Translations under genes and position numbers: made by a program
Assembly (NCBI GenBank): GCA_024697705.1
Contig: JAILFF010000192.1
Coordinates: 1-8,150, forward strand
From: Ruminococcus sp.
GTDB taxonomy: Bacteria; Bacillota; Clostridia; Oscillospirales; Ruminococcaceae
Direction of reading: 5' to 3'
Length of the DNA: 8,150 nt
Part shown: piece by piece, positions 1 through 6,210 of the stretch
Numbering within the stretch: position 1 is the stretch's first letter
Layout of the letters: every line of letters starts with the position of its first letter
The notes under the pieces: generated by a model
Told to the model about the DNA's origin: nothing
What the model saw: only the letters and a program-made list of their open reading frames with translations
The model's database searches: none

Positions 1-122
1 AGATAAAAGATTAAAGATAATAGATAAAAGATATAATACGCAACAGTGAAATATTAGTTTAATATTTCAAACACGGAGATTAAAATATATCTTTTATCTT
101 TTATCTCTTATATTTTATCTAT
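1..122. repeat. AT-rich heptamer inverted repeat downstream of psd
   Basis: Positions 1-35 and 86-120 are inverted copies that pair at 31 of 35 positions, including an unbroken run of 14 (22-35 with 86-99). The right arm is a tandem of 7-bp units: TATCTTT, TATCTTT, TATCTCT, TATATTT, TATCTAT (88-122). The left arm is the same heptamer on the other strand. The 50 bp between the arms hold a second, perfect hairpin at 47-69. The psd stop codon (119-121) lies at the outer end of the right arm. The element may continue left of the window. It resembles a small non-coding palindromic insertion or a weak bidirectional terminator; no transposase or clear target duplication is visible. Confidence 0.75.
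47..69. repeat. Perfect 10-bp hairpin inside the heptamer repeat
   Basis: TGAAATATTA (47-56) and TAATATTTCA (60-69) are exact reverse complements around a 3-base loop. The stem is almost pure A/T and neither side is followed by a convincing T-run, so it is a poor intrinsic terminator by sequence alone. It sits roughly in the middle of the larger inverted repeat at 1-120, giving a hairpin within a hairpin. Confidence 0.6.
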
Positions 123-1006
123 ATTGTGCTTTCAGCTATTACATCGCCCTGTCTGAGCTTCAATTCGCAGCCCCTCTTGGTGGTCTCGATGATATCTTTG
201 CAAACCGCGGCTTTATTCGGCTCGATCAGCAGAACTATCGTCGAACCGCCGAACTCGAACATACCCTTCTCTTCGCCCTTCTCTATCGGCGCGATACCCG
301 TCTCGTGATTGGTGATCCGTCCGACCATCATAGCGCCGACCTCCATCTGCAAAACGTCCCCGAACCGCTCCGAACGGATCAGGCAGTAATGCCGCGTGTT
401 CTCCTTGAAAACGGACGCGAACTCGTTCATTATCGGACGGACAGTGTTCAGTGTGCCGCTTATCACTCGGTCATGGCTCTTGACGCCGCTGCACGGGTAT
501 ATATAACGGTGATAATCGTCGGGAGTCAGACGGATAACTACCGCCGTGCCGCCCGAATACCTGTCCGCAAGCTTCTTGTCCCGCAGCAGCGAAGCCACCG
601 TGTAAACGCTGTTCTTGATGATGAACATATCGGTCTTCGCGATCTCGTAAGCCGTAACTTTTCCGTCGGAAGGACAGACAAGCGTGTTCTCCGAACGGTC
701 GATGACGCGCCTGCCCTTCTTTATGCGGCGCGTGAAAAAGTCGTTGAACGAGGTGTACTCGCGGGTCTCGTAGTCGAAAAGGTCGATGCCGTTCTTGTCG
801 GCGAAGCGGTCGATGAACTGCGCCGAAAGCTTTGTTTCAAGCAGAGCGCCGCCTATCTTGCTGACTATCGGCGCGGTCGCGGCTTTCATGGCAAACCTTC
901 CCGCCGCCGAGGAATACATTTTCTGCAAAAGCTCCTGCGAGCTGTCCTCCACTTCGGTAGTCCTGCCTTTTCTGTCAACAAGTATTATCTTCTTAGGTTC
1001 CGACAT
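119..1006 (-). CDS. psd: Phosphatidylserine decarboxylase proenzyme (type II)
   Basis: Decarboxylates phosphatidylserine to phosphatidylethanolamine at the membrane. The 295-residue length matches clostridial type II enzymes. The proenzyme cleavage site is the GGST motif at residues 253-256; cleavage before Ser255 would create the pyruvoyl group and the alpha chain. The expected catalytic partners are visible: Asp114 in CPSDGKV and His166 in DDYHR. The FFTRRIKKGRR block at 90-100 is the family's conserved FFxRxxKxGxR segment. The start at 1006 has an AGGAGG ribosome site (1016-1021) with 9 nt spacing. It follows pssA by 22 bp, so consecutive pathway steps are adjacent. It is the last gene of the operon visible here, and its TAG stop touches the AT-rich inverted repeat at the window edge. 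It looks complete and functional. Confidence 0.96.
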   Translation of the reverse strand: MSEPKKIILVDRKGRTTEVEDSSQELLQKMYSSAAGRFAMKAATAPIVSKIGGALLETKLSAQFIDRFADKNGIDLFDYETREYTSFNDFFTRRIKKGRRVIDRSENTLVCPSDGKVTAYEIAKTDMFIIKNSVYTVASLLRDKKLADRYSGGTAVVIRLTPDDYHRYIYPCSGVKSHDRVISGTLNTVRPIMNEFASVFKENTRHYCLIRSERFGDVLQMEVGAMMVGRITNHETGIAPIEKGEEKGMFEFGGSTIVLLIEPNKAAVCKDIIETTKRGCELKLRQGDVIAESTI

Positions 1007-1028
1007 ATCACATGACCTCCTGAATCAA

Positions 1029-1661
1029 TCACTTGAACCCGTGTCTTACCTTTATGTAGCCCAAAAGCAGCAGCGCCGCCATAATGAACATCAGCACGAT
1101 AGTCTTTACCGAGAATTTTCTTACGTTTACGTTAAGTATGAAAAGTATCGAGATCACTATCATTACGCCCTGAAAAACGTAGGGAAAAGCCTCCTCGGGC
1201 ACCTCGTGTCTGCCGAGATACAGAAGCGGCAGGAACATCGCGACCGTCGTAACGGGCAAGCCCTGATACTTCTTTCGGGGCTCGGCGCATATACGCTGAC
1301 GCTCCTCCTCCGTTACGTTGAAATAGCCCAGTCTGATGACCGCGCCCTGCACGATCATGTACGCCGAGATAAGCCCCAGTCCGTGATTGAAGCCGTAGTG
1401 ATAGCCGATCACGGCGGGGAAAACGCCGAAGCACACCAGATCGCAGAGCGAGTCGATCTGTATGCCGAAAAGCTTTTCATCGGGGGTGCGGTTCTTCATG
1501 GCGCGGGCTATCTTGCCGTCGAACATATCGCACACGCCCGATACCAGCAGGCAGATGAACGCTATCGTGTCATGCTCCTCAAAGATCATCGTTATCCCGA
1601 ATACCGAAGAAAACAGTCCGATATAGGTCATTACTACCGACCAGTTATAAAATCCGATCAT
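1029..1661 (-). CDS. pssA: CDP-diacylglycerol-serine O-phosphatidyltransferase
   Basis: Makes phosphatidylserine and CMP from CDP-diacylglycerol and serine in the membrane, supplying the substrate of the next gene, psd. The protein has 210 residues and several hydrophobic segments (about 8-26, 32-44, 76-90, 96-111, 137-149, 162-178, 187-201). The CDP-alcohol phosphatidyltransferase signature is clear: Asp45, Asp48-Gly49, Ala52-Arg53, Gly66, Asp70 and Asp74. The stretch between AR and G is 12 residues, longer than the canonical 8; my recollection is that this is common in Firmicutes-type PssA. A KYQGLPVTT block at 131-139 also fits PssA. The start at 1661 has an AAGAGG ribosome site (1671-1676), 9 nt away, which lies inside a heptamer-like repeat. 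The MraY-like gene ends 40 bp upstream. Serine as the substrate rests on family resemblance and the psd neighbour. Confidence 0.93.
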   Translation of the reverse strand: MIGFYNWSVVMTYIGLFSSVFGITMIFEEHDTIAFICLLVSGVCDMFDGKIARAMKNRTPDEKLFGIQIDSLCDLVCFGVFPAVIGYHYGFNHGLGLISAYMIVQGAVIRLGYFNVTEEERQRICAEPRKKYQGLPVTTVAMFLPLLYLGRHEVPEEAFPYVFQGVMIVISILFILNVNVRKFSVKTIVLMFIMAALLLLGYIKVRHGFK

Positions 1662-1677
1662 ATCTTTTATCCTCTTA
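1661..1677. repeat. Heptamer-like repeat overlapping the pssA ribosome site
   Basis: The plus strand reads TATCTTT TATCCTC TTA, two units of the heptamer found at the window's left edge. On the minus strand, the 15-mer TAAGAGGATAAAAGA (1677 to 1663) is identical to plus-strand 6089-6103 in the DUF6062 leader. Here the AAGAGG part acts as the pssA ribosome site, ending directly before the ATG. Confidence 0.55.
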
Positions 1678-1701
1678 TTTTTTCTTTTTTAAATCTTTAC
1701 A

Positions 1702-2640
1702 TCACAGCAGATAAAGCACCACAAGACCCACCGCCGTCTGGAGCAGTGTGAACCGCAGCACCACCTGAGTATCGCTCAAGCCGAGCTTTTTGCGCCAGTG
1801 GTCGTGAATGGGCGTGCGGATATTCTCCATAAAATTCTTGACCTTAAGGAAACGTCTTACCGAGAGCTTCAGCAGTCCGAGTCCGCCGTCGATGATTATC
1901 ATAACAGCGAAGACAATGAACAGGAACGGGTCTTTGCTTTGCAGCGAGATTATGGCGAGGAACACGCCCAGCGCTCTCGAACCCGCGTCGCCCATAAGCA
2001 TCTGGCTGGGCGAGCAGTTGAACCACAGGTAAGCCATCAGCACCATAAGCATTATATCCGATACGAGCTTGACATTCGAGGGCAGACCGTGCATGATAAA
2101 CAGAACAATTGTGCTCATGGTAAGCATGGCGCACTCACCGTCCACGCCGTCGCAGCAGTTGGTCACGTTGATGCTTGTCCACACAAGGATCGCGCAGAGT
2201 ATTGCGAACACCACGGGATTCATATTAAACTCGCCGTCGTAGATAACTATAACAGTCTTATTGTGATACATGAAATTCGCGGTAACGCCTGCGGTGATAA
2301 GGAGGTCGAGCAGACCCTTTTTGAGTTCGCCCCAGGGCTTTTTGGCGGCGTCATCGAAGAAGCCCGTAAGCATTGCGGCGTAGATAAGCACCATATTTAT
2401 CGCCATTTCGGCGTTAAACGGCACGAGCAGAGCCGCGCAGAGAACGAACACGGTCATCATGATAATACCTGCACCGCGGGGCTTACCCTTGCTGAGTTCT
2501 CCGTTTACAGCCAATTCCCGCCCCTGATCGCGCGGCAGCAATTTCATGAGATATTTAAGCGAAAAGAAGGATATCATGAATGTTGCGCAGAAAAGAACGG
2601 GCAATATAGCGCGTGAAGTTGAAAGAAATTTGTAAAGCAT
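1702..2640 (-). CDS. MraY/WecA-like prenyl-phosphate phosphosugar transferase
   Basis: A 312-residue polytopic membrane protein of glycosyltransferase family 4, which moves a phospho-sugar from a UDP-sugar onto undecaprenyl phosphate. Family blocks appear in order: KGKPRGAG (51-58), GFFDD (93-97, the Asp pair), NVTNCCDGVDG (158-168), MGDAGSRALG (216-225, Asp218) and TPIHDHWRKKLG (276-287, in place of MraY PIHHHFE). Order and spacing follow MraY, but the NATNLTDG block reads NVTNCCDG and the histidine triad reads His-Asp-His. It also sits with lipid genes rather than a division and cell wall cluster. It could be the main MraY of a divergent lineage, or a paralogue for another polymer; I lean to the latter with modest confidence. 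The start at 2640 has an AGGGGG ribosome site (2648-2653), 7 nt spacing. The 89-bp gap upstream holds no convincing promoter or terminator. Confidence 0.85.
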   Translation of the reverse strand: MLYKFLSTSRAILPVLFCATFMISFFSLKYLMKLLPRDQGRELAVNGELSKGKPRGAGIIMMTVFVLCAALLVPFNAEMAINMVLIYAAMLTGFFDDAAKKPWGELKKGLLDLLITAGVTANFMYHNKTVIVIYDGEFNMNPVVFAILCAILVWTSINVTNCCDGVDGECAMLTMSTIVLFIMHGLPSNVKLVSDIMLMVLMAYLWFNCSPSQMLMGDAGSRALGVFLAIISLQSKDPFLFIVFAVMIIIDGGLGLLKLSVRRFLKVKNFMENIRTPIHDHWRKKLGLSDTQVVLRFTLLQTAVGLVVLYLL

Positions 2641-2729
2641 TTAACGACCCCCTAAAAAGAAGTAAAGGTAAAAAGAATAACCTATCGGTAACAGACAAGA
2701 CAGCCGGGTACGGCGCCGCTTCGCGGGTT

Positions 2730-3272
2730 TTAGTTTGAGCGGTTTTTCAGCACTTCGTATTTGAGGATCGCCGCCTGCGTTTTCGCGTCGGGCAGCTCAC
2801 CGTCAAGCGCCATTTGCAACACTTTATCATAAGGCAGCTTTATCACGTCCAAAAACTCACCTTCGTCAAGATGCTGACTACCGAAATGCAGCCCCTTCGC
2901 TACATACATATAAATGATCTCCGTATCATAAGCTACCGTCGGATAAATACAGCCCAAATACTCAAAGCTGTCCGCCGTAGCCCCCGTTTCCTCTTTGAGC
3001 TCCCTGATACCGCAGGTGCGGCTGTCCTCGCCGAATTCGAGCTTTCCCGCAGGCAGCTCGTAAAGCGCTTTCATAAAGGGATAACGGAACTGCTTCACCA
3101 TGCAGACGTTACCCTCTTCGTCTATCGGAAGGATACACACGCCGCCGGGGTGCTTTATCAGCTCGCGAACGGTCTTTACGCCGCCCGCAAGCTCCACATT
3201 GTCAACGTAGAGCTTAACTACCCTACCGTCGAATTTGAGCTCGCTGTCAAGAGTTTTTTCCTCGCTGTACAT
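2730..3272 (-). CDS. Nudix hydrolase, ADP-ribose pyrophosphatase type
   Basis: Probably splits ADP-ribose or a similar nucleoside diphosphate compound into two monophosphates; the substrate cannot be fixed from sequence. The 180-residue protein contains a perfect Nudix box at 76-98: Gly76, Glu82, Arg90-Glu91, Glu94-Glu95, Gly97. It is preceded by the typical YELPAGK and followed by Tyr110-Pro111 and YDTE (115-118), in the place of the proline-containing element of ADP-ribose pyrophosphatases. The N-terminal half (about 10-60) fits the family's dimerising domain. The ATG at 3272 is chosen over an in-frame ATG at 3404: it has a GGAGG ribosome site (3282-3286) with 9 nt spacing, and upstream sequence is the end of the YfhO gene in another frame. 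The YfhO stop is only 4 bp away, and its last codons form the ribosome site, so the two are likely translationally coupled. Confidence 0.93.
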   Translation of the reverse strand: MYSEEKTLDSELKFDGRVVKLYVDNVELAGGVKTVRELIKHPGGVCILPIDEEGNVCMVKQFRYPFMKALYELPAGKLEFGEDSRTCGIRELKEETGATADSFEYLGCIYPTVAYDTEIIYMYVAKGLHFGSQHLDEGEFLDVIKLPYDKVLQMALDGELPDAKTQAAILKYEVLKNRSN

Positions 3273-3276
3273 TTCG

Positions 3277-5898
3277 TTATACCTCCTCCGATTCGTCCGA
3301 TTCGTCTTCGTCGTCGAAAATCTCGATGAGTTCTTCATCATCACAGCCGTCATCGCCGTCGTCATTGCCGCTGAGTATCTCCCCCACGACAAATCCGTCA
3401 TCAACGACTTTCTCGCTGCTGTTTTCGGCGGAACTTGCGGCTTTCTCCGCTGCCAAAGCCTTAGCTTCCGACTTTCTCTTTTTATTGTCGATCATAAGGG
3501 CAATCGCAAGATAGATCACAAACAGACCCGCTCCCGCGGCGGACGCTATCTTGCCCTCGCGCAGCCACGCCGTCTTGTATGAGAAATGGATACTGTTGTC
3601 TCCCGCGGGACAAACGACCGCCATAAGACCGAAATTGACCTTTTCTATCTTGGCGGGAACGCCGTTTACCTCAGCCGTCCAGCCGTCGGCATACGGCACC
3701 GAAAAGAACACAAGGCTCTCTTTGTCAAGGTCGATAGCCGCGTCAAAGCCGTTCGTGTCATAGCTGAAACGATAACAGCTGTTCTGCCGCTTCTTGCTCG
3801 CCGCCCTGATGAATTGCAGATCGTCGGGATTCGTGTTCTCGTCGAATTCGGTCATAAAGCTGCCGAATTCTTCTATCTGCTCGTCGGTAAGCACTGCGGC
3901 TTCAAGCATGACGTTCGGGCGCTTGGCTTCGACGGTCTTGTCGATAACGCTCTTGGTGGTGTAGGTGTCGTAGGCGTAGCCCATCGGTATCCAGAACTGA
4001 TTCTCGAAGATGTGGAAATCGTTCTGCGTGTCGATGTACCGGAATCCCACAAGATCGTTCACCGTTTCGGGCGGGTCGAGCCTGTCCTGCTCGTCGCCCA
4101 CGCGCTTGAAATAGTACCTCACCGAAAGCATACTCCTGAGCGCGTAGAGCTTCGGCTCCATGCGCGAAGCAACGTCGCGGGTCTGCCCTATCGAGGTGTA
4201 GAAATCCATTATCGAAGGGGCGACAACGCTGTTGAAGTTCCTCATGGAGGAAAGCCCCCAGAAAAGACACCAGTTGTCCACGCTTTCAGAAGTGTCGATG
4301 CGGAAGAACGTATTATCGGGGTGCAGATGGTTTACGTCGTCCATATTGTCGAGCTTGTCCATATCGAGATTTTTTCTGCCGTTAATGGCGTACTCGATAT
4401 ATTCATCATGACCGCCGTCCTGCACAGCACCGAAATTCACTCCCGCGAACATCGTCAGTATGCAGCAGACAGACGTAACGCCCGCTACGATCTTCTTGAA
4501 GTGTTTCTGTCTCGGCAGCAGGTAGATTATAATGCCCATAACGGCGGCAAGCACCACTGTCACAATGACCTGTAACTTGTAAAGAATGGGGTACTGGTAA
4601 TTCTGCCCGAAAGTGACCTTGCCGTCGATAATGCGGGGCAGAAGTCCGATAAGCAGGAACGAACAGCCCACCGCCGTCGAGAAGATATACCCGAGCTTAA
4701 GCTTTTCGGTCTGCTCGTCAAAGAGCTTCGCCGTCATCAGAGCCATGATGAGTATCGGCATGAAATACCATCTCGCGTAATAGCTGCTGTTCAGCGCCAC
4801 AAACGCCGAATTGAACCAGGGTATGCACATCATTATGCCGCTGACGATAACGAGCCGCACGGCAAAATCGGCTTTCTTCGAGCGGTGCTTGTCCCTGATA
4901 TAAGCCACAACGCCCGTCATGCCGAAAAGCGGCATATATCCCGCGATGGAAGCCCACCGCGCACTGTCCGACTTTAAAATATTAACTCGGGCAGGCATAT
5001 CCGACATCATGAAAAACGCCTGTATTATTCGGGGGATACGCACGCTTTCGCCGTAGAAAAGCATATCGTTGCCATAAAGCCTGCCGTTAAGGCGGGGATT
5101 TTTCAGCACGTCGTAGACCGCGGGCATGAGTATCACGCCCGAAAGAGCCACGCCGATCACGGCTTCTATCCCGAGCGTTATGAACGTCGGCACATCCATA
5201 TAGAATTCTTTATCCATGCAGCGGATAAAGAAGTAGATCACCACAAAGACGACCTCGCAGACGAAGAAGAAGTAGCTCACCGACGCGCATATCGCGACGC
5301 TTATGGCGAAAACTCCGCGGCGCTTGTCCTGCGTGTGCTGTTCAAACGCGAGCAGCAGCATCGGAAAGAACGCCGTAACGTCGTGGAAGTGGTTGAAGAA
5401 CACGTTATAGACCTGAAAGCCCGAAAAGGCGTAAAGAAGTCCGCCGATACAGCAAGCCTCCCAGCCCTTTACGAAGCGTCGTATATAGGCACAGGCGGTC
5501 ACGGCGGCAACAGCCGTTTTCAGCGAAAGCAGCCACGGCAGCAGATACTTTACATCTTCGATCGGGAAAAGCGTCGTCAGCCAGAAGAACGGACTGCCCA
5601 ACAGATAGAACGAATACGAGCCGATGAAGCTCGACCCGAGATCGGTGCCCCAGTCCCAGCCGAAGTTTCCGCTGCGAACCATTTCGTTGGCATGGAAATA
5701 GAACATCTCCTGCTGCGAATTGAAATCGCCGTAGTAAAGAAATATCCCGTTGTTAAGCGTTATAGTCGGTACGAACGCAAACATCATACCGAAAAACGAC
5801 ACCGCAAACAGCAGCAGATACCATGCCGTACCGCTCAGTCTGCTGTCGGCTTTAAAGCCTTTAAGATCCTTTGCCGTAAGAACGGCTGAGTTTTCCAT
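3277..5898 (-). CDS. YfhO-family GT-C-type membrane protein
   Basis: An 873-residue membrane protein. About 13 hydrophobic segments fill residues 24-490, a long extracytoplasmic domain spans about 490-780, and one more segment follows at 784-804. Family hallmarks include YYGDFNSQ near 55-62 (an Asp in the first outer loop, as in GT-C enzymes), the GTDLGSSFIGSYSFYLLGSP stretch (84-103), and late blocks around GWTAEVNG (739-746) and HFSYK (771-775). YfhO of Bacillus subtilis is linked to lipoteichoic acid glycosylation using undecaprenyl-phosphate sugar; transfer of that role here is inference. The C-terminus carries a cytoplasmic tail, first basic (NKKRKSEAK), then strongly acidic (21 Asp/Glu among 833-873). 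The ATG at 5898 is preferred to one at 5940 because GGGAGG (5909-5914) lies 10 nt upstream. It is the first gene of the operon. Confidence 0.92.
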   Translation of the reverse strand: MENSAVLTAKDLKGFKADSRLSGTAWYLLLFAVSFFGMMFAFVPTITLNNGIFLYYGDFNSQQEMFYFHANEMVRSGNFGWDWGTDLGSSFIGSYSFYLLGSPFFWLTTLFPIEDVKYLLPWLLSLKTAVAAVTACAYIRRFVKGWEACCIGGLLYAFSGFQVYNVFFNHFHDVTAFFPMLLLAFEQHTQDKRRGVFAISVAICASVSYFFFVCEVVFVVIYFFIRCMDKEFYMDVPTFITLGIEAVIGVALSGVILMPAVYDVLKNPRLNGRLYGNDMLFYGESVRIPRIIQAFFMMSDMPARVNILKSDSARWASIAGYMPLFGMTGVVAYIRDKHRSKKADFAVRLVIVSGIMMCIPWFNSAFVALNSSYYARWYFMPILIMALMTAKLFDEQTEKLKLGYIFSTAVGCSFLLIGLLPRIIDGKVTFGQNYQYPILYKLQVIVTVVLAAVMGIIIYLLPRQKHFKKIVAGVTSVCCILTMFAGVNFGAVQDGGHDEYIEYAINGRKNLDMDKLDNMDDVNHLHPDNTFFRIDTSESVDNWCLFWGLSSMRNFNSVVAPSIMDFYTSIGQTRDVASRMEPKLYALRSMLSVRYYFKRVGDEQDRLDPPETVNDLVGFRYIDTQNDFHIFENQFWIPMGYAYDTYTTKSVIDKTVEAKRPNVMLEAAVLTDEQIEEFGSFMTEFDENTNPDDLQFIRAASKKRQNSCYRFSYDTNGFDAAIDLDKESLVFFSVPYADGWTAEVNGVPAKIEKVNFGLMAVVCPAGDNSIHFSYKTAWLREGKIASAAGAGLFVIYLAIALMIDNKKRKSEAKALAAEKAASSAENSSEKVVDDGFVVGEILSGNDDGDDGCDDEELIEIFDDEDESDESEEV

Positions 5899-5902
5899 TT
5901 TC

Positions 5903-5914
5903 GGGAGACCTCCC
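5903..5914 (-). promoter_or_regulatory. YfhO-gene ribosome site inside a near-palindrome
   Basis: On the minus strand the 12 bases read GGGAGGTCTCCC. GGGAG and CTCCC are complementary, so the Shine-Dalgarno core GGGAGG could be paired in a short hairpin of 4-5 bp with a 2-4 base loop. The ATG begins at 5898. The site fixes the start; a regulatory effect is only possible. Confidence 0.4.
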
Positions 5915-5978
5915 TTTCGCGCCGCCGCTGTCGGAAACATCGCCGGTCGGCAGCATTTTTATTCACATACTATATAAT

Positions 5979-6007
5979 ATTATAACACAGTGAAACAGCA
6001 AAATCAA
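5979..6007 (-). promoter_or_regulatory. Promoter of the YfhO-to-psd operon
   Basis: On the minus strand, TTGATT (6007-6002) and a perfect TATAAT (5984-5979) are separated by exactly 17 bp. Transcription would start near 5972, giving an untranslated leader of roughly 75 nt before the ATG at 5898. No other promoter of comparable quality was found ahead of the four downstream genes, which supports a single transcript. Confidence 0.75.
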
Positions 6008-6042
6008 GTGCATAGCACAAATAATTTATAATATGGTCGTGA

Positions 6043-6071
6043 TTGACAAATCGGCAAAAATGGCTTATAAT
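6043..6071 (+). promoter_or_regulatory. Perfect-consensus SigA promoter for the DUF6062 gene
   Basis: TTGACA (6043-6048) and TATAAT (6066-6071) are both exact consensus hexamers, with the ideal 17-bp spacer. The start of transcription should lie near 6078, leaving a leader of about 130 nt before the ATG at 6211. Such a match suggests strong constitutive expression unless something in the leader tempers it. Confidence 0.85.
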
Positions 6072-6088
6072 ATTTTTATATAGTATAT

Positions 6089-6170
6089 TAAGAGGATAAA
6101 AGAGAAGAGATATATTAAAAAAATCCAAGGCGATGTTACGTATGTTTACCGTAATATCTTTTATCTCTTA
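6089..6170 (+). repeat. Fold-back heptamer repeat in the DUF6062 mRNA leader
   Basis: Bases 6089-6103 can pair with 6157-6170 over 14 base pairs, with only G6095 bulged. The right side is a tandem of TATCTTT-type heptamers (6155-6182: TATCTTT, TATCTCT, TATCTTT, TATCTTT). The enclosed 53 nt contain a smaller stem, TTACG (6136-6140) with CGTAA (6150-6154). The arrangement of heptamer arms around an unrelated inner hairpin mirrors the element at 1-122. It lies wholly between the promoter and the ribosome site (GGGAGG, 6198-6203), so it is transcribed as leader RNA. The role is unknown. Confidence 0.6.
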
Positions 6171-6210
6171 TCTTTTATCTTTATATCTTGTATTTTTGGG
6201 AGGTCCGACA

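Larger units (their letters stand above)
5968..6086. repeat. Inverted copies of the -10/start region in the divergent promoters
   Basis: Minus strand 5984 to 5967 reads TATAATATTATATAGTAT. Plus strand 6066-6086 reads the same except for three extra T's after TATAATATT. Each copy covers the -10 box and the probable transcription start of its own promoter. The two -35 boxes and spacers differ from each other. Confidence 0.5.

Noticed and set aside
786..1751. Long plus-strand open frames opposite psd, pssA, the MraY-like gene and the YfhO gene
   Set aside because: They are antisense shadows rich in His, Arg and Glu with no recognisable domains or ribosome sites; the minus-strand frames carry clear family motifs.
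2716..2726. CCGC-TTC-GCGG hairpin followed by GTTTTAGTTT as terminator
   Set aside because: The stem is only 4 bp, and the T-rich side faces the plus strand, where no gene ends. For the minus-strand operon it has no T-run.
3273..3404. 44-codon N-terminal extension of the Nudix hydrolase
   Set aside because: It is an out-of-frame reading of the YfhO acidic tail. The GGAGG site is correctly placed for the ATG at 3272, where Nudix homology begins soon after.
5899..5940. ATG at 5940 as start of the YfhO-family protein
   Set aside because: The extra 14 residues read through the ribosome site GGGAGG, which is correctly spaced for the ATG at 5898.
6027..6032. Extra TATAAT in the divergent region
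   Set aside because: No acceptable -35 box lies 16-18 bp upstream, and a perfect promoter sits 39 bp further on.
6133..6210. Upstream in-frame ATG giving the DUF6062 protein a hydrophobic N-terminus resembling a signal peptide
   Set aside because: The hydrophobic residues come from translating the heptamer repeat. The ATG at 6133 has no well-spaced ribosome site, whereas 6211 has GGGAGG at 7 nt.
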